From Ctena decussata (Eukaryota > Mollusca > Bivalvia > Lucinida > Lucinidae): 64,000 nucleotides of DNA. The notes beneath the pieces are model-generated. The model was not told the origin of the DNA. It was given only the letters and a program-made list of their open reading frames with translations, and searched no databases. Location: NCBI GenBank assembly GCA_963989385.1, contig OZ022500.1, forward strand, positions 113,749,842 to 113,813,841, written 5' to 3'. A program made the translations under genes and the position numbers. Positions 55,845 through 64,000 of this stretch are shown here, one piece after another. Numbering within the stretch: the stretch's first letter is position 1; each line of letters starts with the position of its first letter.

Positions 55845-55912
55845 GGAAACTGTGAAGATCTTGATCATTCTGATTCCTAAGGAACAGTCTGATCTCAGTT
55901 TCCACTGTTTGC
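55845..55912. repeat. Palindromic MITE core (GCAAACAG family), diverged
   Basis: 'ggaaactgtgaagatcttga' pairs loosely with 'tgatctcagtttccactg' around 'ctgattcctaaggaacag'. Confidence 0.5.
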
Positions 55913-56691
55913 ACAGAACTATGTGCCCGAAAACTTAGGATCTTTACGGTAGATATTGTAAGTGTATATTATAACTGTATATACTCCACAGTTAGTCGAT
56001 TTGATGATGAACAATAACTCTGTTTGTTTTTTAAACAAGCAAGAACAGAGTTCTTCCGGGATCGTCCACCTTAAAAAGGGACTAACTAACATTTTTTTGA
56101 ATTAAAACGCTAACTCGGCCGATTTTCTGGTTACACGTGACGTGATCTTATTACAAACACCAGTGATTTGCAGATGAAAATACGAATTTAGAGCAAAGAA
56201 AGCAACATCTAGCCATCTCCAAAGATGACCATAATGGAAAACATAAATAGAGAAAACACTCTTACCAAGTGGTTTACATCCAAACAATAAAAGAAAACAC
56301 ATTTCACACAAACACACCTTGAAGGTCATAACAACGGACAAAGATTTGCCCACTATACACATCGGACAACGGTGCGCATGTACTGTACGCTCCCAACCAG
56401 TGATAATTATAATAACGTATAATAATTACAAGGTATGGGGGCGTCTCATAGATGTCCGATACTAAGAATAAAATTTCAACGGTAATGGTCGTTTAAACGG
56501 AATCGTTTCGTTTTCTAGCGCTCGTGTAAACGTTTACAATATTTTGTAAACGTAGAAGCCCTACCCCTAAGCCCCACCCCAGGGTCTGAACCTAAGGTAT
56601 AGTGTTATGTAATGAAAGGTTATGCTATGATATGATAATAGTCCGAATATGGAAGGGTTCTTACCAGTGTTTGCTGACAAATGAATGTTTG

Positions 56692-57796
56692 AACAAGAGG
56701 GCCATGAGGCCTGAATCGCTCACCTGAACAATAATTTGCAAAGTGGCTTTTTCTTATGTCTGAAATTGCCAAAATATGAGTCTTGGGTCGAATGTCAAAG
56801 ACTGACCATGACTTCTTGTACTCATAAATCTTCCTGTGCTCTTTAAGACAACCATATATACCATTTTTTAGGCCAAAATCTTCAAAACTTTCCATGAAAT
56901 CTTATGTTCTAGCATTATCCCATATTTGACCATGCTGCAAAAAAGGTCAAGGTAAACCCAAGGTCATCAGCTGAACAGTCCTGGTAGTACTCTAGTACTC
57001 CATGCTACATACCAAGTTTCAAGGCTGTTGGTGTATTTGTTCTGGAGAAGAAAATTAAAATATTAAAGGTTTATACCATAAATGGGTATGACTGCCATGT
57101 TGGTCATGTGATCTGGACCGTTTGAACAAATTTTTGTCATGTGACTTGGACTGTTTAAACAAATTTTTGTTCAATCAACCCCTGGAGGCTCTTTATGAAA
57201 TGTGTTTCCAATGGCCCTTTGGCTTTTTTTAGGAAATGTTTGAAAATGTCAAAATATGAGAGATCTGGGTCAAAGGTCAAAGAATGACCTTGACCTCTTG
57301 TACTCATAATTTTTCATGACATCATTAAGATGACTGACTGTAGATACCAATTTTTAGCCCAAAATCTTCAACAGTTTCCAAGATATCTTATGTTCTAGCA
57401 TTTTGCCATATAAAAGTACAAGAGAGTAAATATGACCTTACAGTAAAAGGTCAACCCAAGGTCATAATTTGAACAATCTTGGTAGTATTCACGTACCAGA
57501 TGCTACATACCAAGTTTCAAGGCCATTGGCCAATTGGTTCTGGAGAAGAAGATTTTTTTAGGTTTTTACCATATATGGGCATGGTGGCCATGTTGGTCAT
57601 GTGATCAGGACCATTTGAATAATTTATCGTTTCCCCAACCCTAGGAGGCTTCAAAATTTGGTTACTATTGGCCTAGTGGTTTCAGAGGAGAAGTCGATTG
57701 AAAGTGTGGATGGGAGACGACGGACAATTGAATAGAACAGAACGGAGCCTGTCCATACTAAAAGCTCCCCCAGAGCCTTCGGCTCAGGTGAGCTTA
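56692..57796 (+). mobile_element. Nested hairpin-ended element with ~440 bp units
   Basis: The 5' end is GAACAAGAGGGCC-atga-GGCCTGA then 'tcgctcacctgaac'; the 3' end is 'ccccagagccttcggctc' then AGGTGAGCTTAAAA. The core has two units like those at 1-974. The host unit resumes at 'actttgttgtaaag', so the insertion is in an A run without a clear duplication. Confidence 0.8.
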
Positions 57797-58074
57797 AAAC
57801 TTTGTTGTAAAGCTTTAAAGTGAGTGTGACCCAATTTTTGACCCAATGCCCCACCCAAAAGCCTCAGCCAGGGGTATGATATTACAGAATAGAAGGATAT
57901 GCTGTGATATGATTATATTCAAAATATAAAAGGGTTCTGGCCAGTGGTTGTTGCGATTTTAATGTTTAAAAAAAACTTTGTCGTAAAACTTTAAAGTGTG
58001 ACGCCCAACCCAATGTCCACATCGACATCAGGGTGACAACAACAGCTCCCTGTACTTTCGTACAGGCGAGCTGA

Positions 58075-58651
58075 AAATTCATGCTTAGGCTGAAAAAAAA
58101 TAATGTGTGTTTCAAGTTAGGCCAAAAGAAAAAAAGTCTTGTTTCCGGTAATGTCCTCAAAATTTTAAAGGTCGGTAGGTAAGCAAACTTTGTTTTTTTA
58201 TAAAAACTTTTTTGGTTGCAAAATATATAAAAGTCCTTTGAAATAGCCTAAAAATAGACTTTAAAATCCAATAAGGCCATAAAAAAGTTCAAGTAGGCCC
58301 CAAAAACATGGGTTGGTAGGGTAACTGGAAACAAGAGATTTTTTTTTTTGCCTCACATGAAATTTTAAAATAGGACGGCAGGCTGGAAAATATTTTCATT
58401 TTGTTAAAAGTTTTTACATGGGGATGATAGGGAAACAATATGGCCGAACTCAGCAATCCCCTAAAAATGCTAAAAAATTTTAGGGTCGGTGGCAAAAAAT
58501 GGCATGGTAGGGTATCCTGAAACACATATTTTTTTAGGCCATAGTCTTTAGATCAGAGTGTTTAATATCGCTTTTAACCCCTTCATCCTCACATGTTGCT
58601 TGTATAATTCTGGTTGACTGGTTAGGTTGGAGGACCTTGTGGGACACACTG
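58075..58651. other. Diverged short repeats, no gene
   Basis: Loose repeats of 'ggttggtagggtaactggaa', 'aaaattttagggtcgg' and 'ggcatggtagggtatcctg' suggest an old tandem of about 120-180 bp. No splice-bordered exon. Confidence 0.35.
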
Positions 58652-58722
58652 GAGGAGGAGGGGGTTTGGAGGGGGCTGGGGGGGGGGGGGGGGGGGGTTT
58701 GGAGGGGGCTGGGGGGGGCAAG
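58652..58722 (+). repeat. G-rich block with possible quadruplex
   Basis: Two copies of 'gggtttggagggggctgggg' flank a run of about 19 G. Proline-rich frames on the other strand are a consequence of this composition. Confidence 0.85.
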
Positions 58723-59053
58723 GGTAGGCATGATTCCAAGCAGAAGGAAGGGGAGCAAGGGTAGGCATGAAAGCAGAAAAGTGATTTAGTGACACCTGAG
58801 CCTACATCCCCACTTTGCATTTTTATTCTGGCTGATTTTAGTTGGGTCGGAGGAGGGGCTTTGGTTGGGTCCAGAGGGGGTGCGTTAACTTACTGGACCA
58901 GAGCGGACTTTATTACCGGAACAAACTCGTTTTTCCTCATCTCCAGTGGAGTTTTGAATTATTTACGTTAAATAAACACTTGTTTCATATTTTAATGTAT
59001 TCTGTATGCCATCTAGTGCAAAATCAATCGGAGATATTAGTCATAATACTATC

Positions 59054-60842
59054 ACCAGGACAATTAAAGTACTAATTACTTTAATTACTATCATTGAAAT
59101 TTAATTTTAATATTTTGATTTTTGAATTTAATATTACTTGAACTTAGTTATGAGAAATGTATATATGGTATGTCATTAGGAAAGGGACAAGATGTTTGAT
59201 TAATTAACCAGAGTTATCCATAATGCATTAGGTGATCATTAGGGTAATCAGGTGGAACTATTTTCAGCAGGTAGTCTTGCAGACTCAGTAGCAGAATTAT
59301 CTCCAAGTACTTGCTAATTTCTTTTGATCTCTGAGGGTGCAGTCTGAAAAGAGTGACAGAGAGATAAGGACCTAGTTTTGAAAGTGACCAATCAGGATAG
59401 AATGACATAAAGGTGTGAACAGGTTAATTAGTCATGTGGTGGTTAGAGAGAGAAATGATTGGACGAGAGGCTGGAGAGATCATGGTAGTGAAGGAAGAAT
59501 CTGGACAGAAAGAGATAGTCAGTTTTCTGGGAGTGATAATGAAGATTGAAAGTTTACAAGTCTTAGAGTTTATTAAATTGTTTGAAAAATTAGTTTACCT
59601 TGTGCTTAAAAAAAAAAGTCGAAATGTAGTTGACAGAGAATTAAGTTTTAAGTGTTTTATGTAGACTGCCAGGTGGGAATCGCAGGAGCAAATTTAGTTG
59701 GAGGAAGGGCATATATCACCAGGACAATTAAAGTACTGATTACTTTAATTACTATCATTGAAATTTAATTTTAATATTTTGATTTTTGGATTTAATATTA
59801 CTTGAACTTAGTTATATTTGTGAATTTGAACTACAGACTTATTAAGTTATGAGAAATGTATTTATGGTATGTCATTAGGAAAGGGACAAGATTAGAGGTG
59901 CAACGATTCACTTCGATGCATCGAAAATCCGGTTCACAAGGGCCGATTCGATTCCGATAACAACTCCACTAATTTCGATTCACAATCCCCCGCATGGGCC
60001 CTCAATTAAAACGGAAGTCTGTGTTTTAGACCCGCTCTTAATATTATAACCCTGTTTATAATGTAACGTACGATTGGTCAGTAATAATTAGGTCATCCAA
60101 TCAATACGGGTGTTTCGTTTCCTCATCAGCAGGGTTATCAAAATGGCGTCTAACGATGACTCGCAGAAACCTGTGCTCAAAGATGCACCCCAAAGATAAA
60201 TAGAAGTGTAAATATAACAAAATAAAGTGATAAACATGATGAATTAAGGTAGCATAAAATCAATCATGAATCAAATCGAATTAATCGAATCGAGGTGTCT
60301 GAAATCGAAATCGAATTGGTTGTTGGGTGAATCGTTGCAGCTCTAGACAAGATGTTTGATTAATTAACCAGAGTTATTCATAATGCATTAGGTGATCATT
60401 AGGGTAATCAGGTGGAACTATTTTCAGCAGGTAGTCTTGCAGACTCAGTAGCAGAATTATCTCCAAGTACTTGCTAATTTCTTTTGATCTCTGAGGGTGC
60501 AGTCTGACAAGAGTGACAGAGAGATAAGGACCTAGTTTTGAAAGTGACCAATCAGGATAGAATGACATAAAGGTGTGAACAGGTTAATTAGTCATGTGGT
60601 GGTTAGAGAGAGAAATGATTGGACATAAGGCTAGAGAGATCATGGAAGTGTAGGAAGAATCTAGACAGTAAGATAGTTAGTTTCTGGGAGTGAGAATGAA
60701 GAGTTAAAAGTTTACATTAGTCTTTAAGTTTGTCAGATTGTTTTAAAATTTAGTTTACTCTGTGGTCAAACAAACCAGTCAAAATGTAGTTGACAGAGAA
60801 TTAAGTTTTAAGTGTTTTATGTGGACTGCCAGGTGGGAATCA
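59054..60842 (+). repeat. 665 bp tandem duplication, second copy interrupted
   Basis: Unit 1 is 59054-59718; unit 2 starts at 59719 and continues to about 60842, including a 461 bp hAT insertion (with one duplication) and a 38 bp extra segment. Both start 'caccaggacaattaaagtac' and reach 'actgccaggtgggaatc'. Frames of 64 codons in each unit (59214-59408 and 60374-60568, minus) differ by two residues and show no domain. An AATAAA follows at about 60866, so an LTR-like origin is possible but unproven. Confidence 0.85.
59893..60345. mobile_element. 453 bp hAT-like MITE with 8 bp target duplication
   Basis: The ends are TAGAGGTGCAACGATTCAC and, complemented, TAGAGCTGCAACGATTCAC. Exact GACAAGAT lies at 59885-59892 and 60346-60353. 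Subterminal parts are rich in 'aatcgaa' and 'ttcgatt' words. It is present only in unit 2 of the tandem duplication. Confidence 0.92.
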
Positions 60843-61594
60843 ATTGAGTTACAGGATGAGAAGGAAATAAACCAGAAATTTGAAATTGAAAATGGACTTG
60901 AGTTTTAATTCCCCAAGTAGTTAAAGTTTAATTGGACCTTAAATTTGTCGGGTCATAATACTCTCTGAGCATTTGCACTATGGGTAGGCCTGTAAATAGC
61001 CCACGCACATGTGTTTTGTCTTAATATCACATAATCTTGTATAAATATCTAGTTACCGTATCTTTCTTCCAAGACTTGGAGTGAATGAAAAACACCAAAA
61101 ATCCTGACTTTTTATTTCACAGTATCATGACCAACGTTTCATCCATAGGAAATATATAGATGTACATGTATCAAGTAAGTATTAAAACAGAATCAGGGTG
61201 TTGCTAGCTAAGATAATGCATGTAAGTCATTAAATTACCAGTGCGCATAGACATGCAGAGTGAACATTTACCTAGAGTACAGTACTGCCTGTATCGGCTG
61301 AAGATTCCAAGTCATAGGTGGGACTTGTAATTGATCTGCGCGTGCATATTCATACATGTGATGTCTCCCTGATCATCCGGGAGTCTCCCGGAAATGAAGC
61401 CCATCTCCCGCGCTCCCGGAAAGTCTTCAGAATCTCCCGGATGCTGAGTTTTCCTATCAGAATTTTTTTCTGATACCCCTTTTCCAACGTCATGCCCTTT
61501 TTACCCAACACTTCACCCGCCAGTAAGGAGATACGTATCCACAGTGTATTCACAGTATCAATATTGTTTTGACTGTGCAATAAACAAACACATC
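60843..61594. other. Gene-free stretch with CTCCCGG repeat fragment
   Basis: 61361-61443 carries 'atcatccgggagtctcccgg' and 'aatctcccggatgctgag'; a related fragment is at 63885-63945 ('ctcaatctccctgaaatgaa'). No exon is clear. Confidence 0.4.
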
Positions 61595-61762
61595 ATGTCT
61601 GTTGACATTAATCCTGTTATTCAGGCCACTAATAAACTCACTGACCGGCGAAAACACCAGGTCCTGGATGTGTCTAAAAAAATTACCGACGAAATGTGTG
61701 AAAGATACATTATGTCACGTGAAAAGGAACTGATAGCCCTGTTTCACAACTACACAAAATAA
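61595..61762 (+). CDS. Possible small open frame of 55 codons, unknown
   Basis: ATG at 61595 to TAA at 61762. The peptide starts MSVDINPVIQATNKL, has a charged middle KKITDEMCERYIMSREKE and ends LIALFHNYTK. The composition (mixed charges, few rare residues, helical heptads) is more protein-like than other frames here. No homologue is recognised, no promoter or splice evidence is clear, and an acceptor-like TATTCACAG lies at about 61545-61553. It could be a short gene, an exon or a fossil fragment. Confidence 0.3.
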   Translation: MSVDINPVIQATNKLTDRRKHQVLDVSKKITDEMCERYIMSREKELIALFHNYTK

Positions 61763-62229
61763 ACATGCTCAATATAGTAGGAGACTTTAGTTTTCACTGC
61801 TTAGATTCACATAGACTCATAGACAGAAAATGCAAAACTCTGATTAGACTGCACAGAGGTACAGGCTGATCAGTGTCTTCACTTGTCCTCACTCTGTAAG
61901 GTATTTTTCCCCCTAAATGCATATTATATCTGGGTAACCGTTGATAATTTATGGTGTGAAAGTTAAGCATAAAAGTTTTGATATTTCTGTCTTGTGCATC
62001 GGTAGTTTTGTGTCAAAAACAGAATTTGAACATTGTTGTATAACCTTTTAATAGTTTTAACAGCACTGAGTACCTTTAAAAATGATTTTATTGTTAATGA
62101 AAGAAGATAAGTTGAAAATTGGAATGGACATTCTAAGAGAGGCAAATCTGTATGAAATCTCAAGTATAAGCTTTTGCAAAAGCTAGATTCTGTGCCAGAC
62201 AGATACCAAAATAATGATACAATTAACAG
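61763..62229. other. Gene-free stretch
   Basis: 61790-61890 has faint GCAAACAG-family wording ('agactgcacagaggtacagg'). Nothing else seen. Confidence 0.35.
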
Positions 62230-62231
62230 TA

Positions 62232-63674
62232 CCGTAATCGCCCCATTTACCGCACATGCCCCTATAACCGCACACCAAGGCCATTTCCGGAAAAAAATGC
62301 ATAAGCGCACACTGCTTTTTCCTTTTGAAACTCACAAAATGCATCAAGTTCAACTTACCATTTCTGTTTCAACAGCGACAGTGTTTTTAGTTTTGTTTTC
62401 CCGACGCAATGTGCGAAGAGAGCAACTCTATCGGTCTAAATGTCAATCGGGCATCCTCACCGATATTTACGGAGTTGGCTGAAGTGTTATGATCTGTACG
62501 AGTGCGAACAGCGGACTCGGATCAGCTTACACATCTGCGCCGTCTGATTAGCGTATTCTCTGTCTGCATCAACAATGGGAATGTACATGTTGATCCGAGA
62601 AGGATCGAGCTTACGAAGTTATGAGGTTGCGGGGGTGCGCAGGCTGAACTGAGTTTTTGCCTTTCGTACATGCGAAAAGGCGCCATTTCTCAAGAGCAAT
62701 TCTTGTCATATAGCGATAATGTGCACGTGCGCCAAAGTGCGTTTGGGAAAGATACATGAACGACAGATGCAAAAGAAATAAATTGTCAGACGACAAACTC
62801 TTGTTTCCTGACAAAATCAGTCTGAATACATGCGCAAACTGAACGAAGCGACCAGCCTGCGCATATGCATGGTCTGTGCATTTAAACAAAGTTCGCGGTA
62901 GCCACAGGATACGTTTATCATTGGCATAGCTGGCTCGTGGGCCTCAAAAGGGCCTCAGGACTCATCCGATCAGCAAACACCCGCATCATACAATTGCATT
63001 TGCGAACATTGACCAGTCTAACAAATGCAAAATAATTGTTTTAAGATGCGCAGACTGGTCTAATGCTTTGCTGTTTGCACATGTAATACGGTACCTTTCT
63101 CATGACACATTGCTAATAGTTCTGCACCCTTGGACCTAATATAGGAAAGGCAGAAATAGAGAAGATCAAAAGGACCGCATCTTCCAGAATTAGAATGTGT
63201 GTGTTATTAATAGAAGCCCGTGAATTTAAAGCAGTCTCCTCGCGGTGAATGAATAGCCAGGGCACTGACTAACTTACCTGACGTGTTTAAACAATCACAT
63301 ATCAGGTCATTGTAAATGTGTTGAAATACTTTCCTTTCTTTCGGAATATTTATTGGGAATATTGAAGAAGGATGAAGAGAATGATATACATGCATAATGA
63401 GGACATATTTAATACTGAGAGGTATGAGATATAATTTGCGACTTGACATGAGATCGTTTTTCTCCCGGAAATTGGCAATTCAAATAGTTCGAACACTAAA
63501 TATTTTCATGACACTTCGAACACCTCAATCAGTATTGCCGTCTATTTCGACTGTTTGTTTGTTGTTTTTTTTTTCGTTCTGAGTGTGCGGTTATTAGAAA
63601 CGTTTTTAACCACACCTTTTTATTGCAATTTTGAAAAAGTTAAGCGCACCGTGCGGTAAATGGGGCGATTACGG
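62232..63674. mobile_element. 1.4 kb element with CCGTAATCGCCCC inverted ends flanked by TA
   Basis: The left end is CCGTAATCGCCCCATTTACC followed by GCAC; the right end is its exact complement; TA lies at 62230-62231 and 63675-63676. The first bases equal those of the 9286-13950 element, so both may be moved by one transposase. Inner regions contain palindromic GC-rich segments (62500-62600, 62940-63070). Frames inside show no transposase motif. Confidence 0.75.
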
Positions 63675-64000
63675 TAATATAATAAAAAAGTAATTATAAC
63701 GGCTAATTATGGCCTTGAAACAAACCAAACAAACCTTATAACAATTAAAGAAAGGAGGTCTTGAGGAGGGGGGGGGGGGGGGTAACTCAAAAGTAAACTA
63801 AATAAACTATAGTTCGTGTTTTTAAAATAAGAAAAAAATACAATAAAGTATGTGAAACGACGTGTCGAAGTTGCAGTCCAAAAGACTCCCTGATGGAGAA
63901 CTCAATCTCCCTGAAATGAAATCCAAATCTCCCACATGGTCATCTGGAGCTCATCACATGTATGCATATTGTATCAAAACAACTCAAAACTCAGCTGGAA
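63675..64000. other. Window edge: poly(G) and CTCCC repeat fragment
   Basis: Poly(G) at 63768-63782 and the CTCCCTGAAATGAA fragment at 63885-63945. No gene. Confidence 0.4.

Larger units (their letters stand above)
54016..56563. mobile_element. 2.5 kb hAT-like element with 8 bp target duplication
   Basis: The ends are TAGGGCTTCTACGTTTAC and its complement, flanked by exact CCCCTAAG at 54008-54015 and 56564-56571. The subterminal regions are rich in 'gtaaacg' and 'cgtttac' words. No transposase frame is visible. It contains copy 2 of the 334 bp segment (54359-54692) and a GCAAACAG-family palindrome (55845-55912). The 86-codon minus frame at 56102-56362 shows no recognisable domain. Confidence 0.85.
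53185..58073 (+). mobile_element. Hairpin-ended element with ~180 bp units, hosting two nested elements
   Basis: The 5' end is 'agctctgttgcctgacagca' then TAGCTCCCCTGAAC; the 3' end is CCTGTAC-tttc-GTACAGG then CGAGCTGAAAA. Both match the element at 16296-17466. Host units ('cccctaagccccaacccagg', 'tatagtgtaatgtaatgaaa', 'agggttcttaccagtg') continue on each side of a hAT-like insert (54016-56563) and of a second hairpin-ended element (56692-57796). Confidence 0.75.

Noticed and set aside
58534..58820. Proline-rich protein on the minus strand
   Set aside because: A by-product of the G-rich block on the plus strand.
62611..62889. 92-codon minus frame as transposase
   Set aside because: It overlaps palindromic non-coding segments inside the TA-flanked element and has no catalytic motif.

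Overview
The window is nuclear DNA from an animal, most likely a bivalve mollusc. The evidence is introns with GT/AG borders around exons of a mitochondrial ribosomal protein, tRNA-derived SINEs, many foldback MITEs, and numerous hairpin-ended mobile elements with tandem-repeat cores, a type known in bivalves as pearl-like or Helitron-related elements. There is no sign of a prokaryotic gene layout: no operons, no Shine-Dalgarno sites, and no open frame above 185 codons. The bivalve assignment rests on the style of the repeats and is inference.

Genes. Three clean internal exons on the minus strand (9065-9272, 2964-3053, 1823-1894) join in frame. They encode consecutive pieces of a ribosomal L1-family protein, best read as mitochondrial MRPL1; its C-terminal part lies beyond the left edge. 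A fourth well-bordered minus-strand exon (45585-45720) ends in the phase that the 9272 exon requires. It may be the upstream exon of the same gene across a 36 kb repeat-filled intron, or an exon of another gene. A possible terminal exon (46725-46819) and a 55-codon frame (61595-61762) are weak candidates. Everything else appears non-coding.

Layout. 0-9 kb: MRPL1 exons separated by an array of about 27 copies of a 145 bp unit (3126-7397), a 187 bp palindrome and several hAT-like foldback MITEs with 8 bp target duplications. 9.3-14 kb: a 4.7 kb element with TA-flanked inverted ends. 14.4-16.1 kb: a PIF/Harbinger-like element. 16.3-28.4 kb: a dense nest of hairpin-ended elements with tandem cores of 145, 166, 185, ~250 and ~300 bp, plus a complete hammerhead ribozyme motif at 25230-25275 (minus). 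29-31 kb: a SINE and two piggyBac-like MITEs. 31-35.5 kb: an AT-rich stretch bounded by inverted repeats. 37-42 kb: the 440 bp-unit family, then a 185 bp array with higher-order structure. 43-46.5 kb: nested elements, foldback MITEs, the isolated exon and a 315 bp tandem duplication. 46.9-49.2 kb: a 2.3 kb foldback transposon with CAC ends and a 5 bp target duplication. 49.6-58 kb: further tandem-core elements, one of them holding a 2.5 kb hAT-like element and another hairpin-ended element. 58-64 kb: a 665 bp tandem duplication split by a hAT MITE, a G-rich block, and a 1.4 kb element with TA-flanked ends.

The main themes are a housekeeping gene spread over a landscape of nested elements, a shared architecture among the hairpin-ended elements, and a Penelope- or retrozyme-type hammerhead ribozyme. 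All identifications are from reading the sequence; no database search was made.
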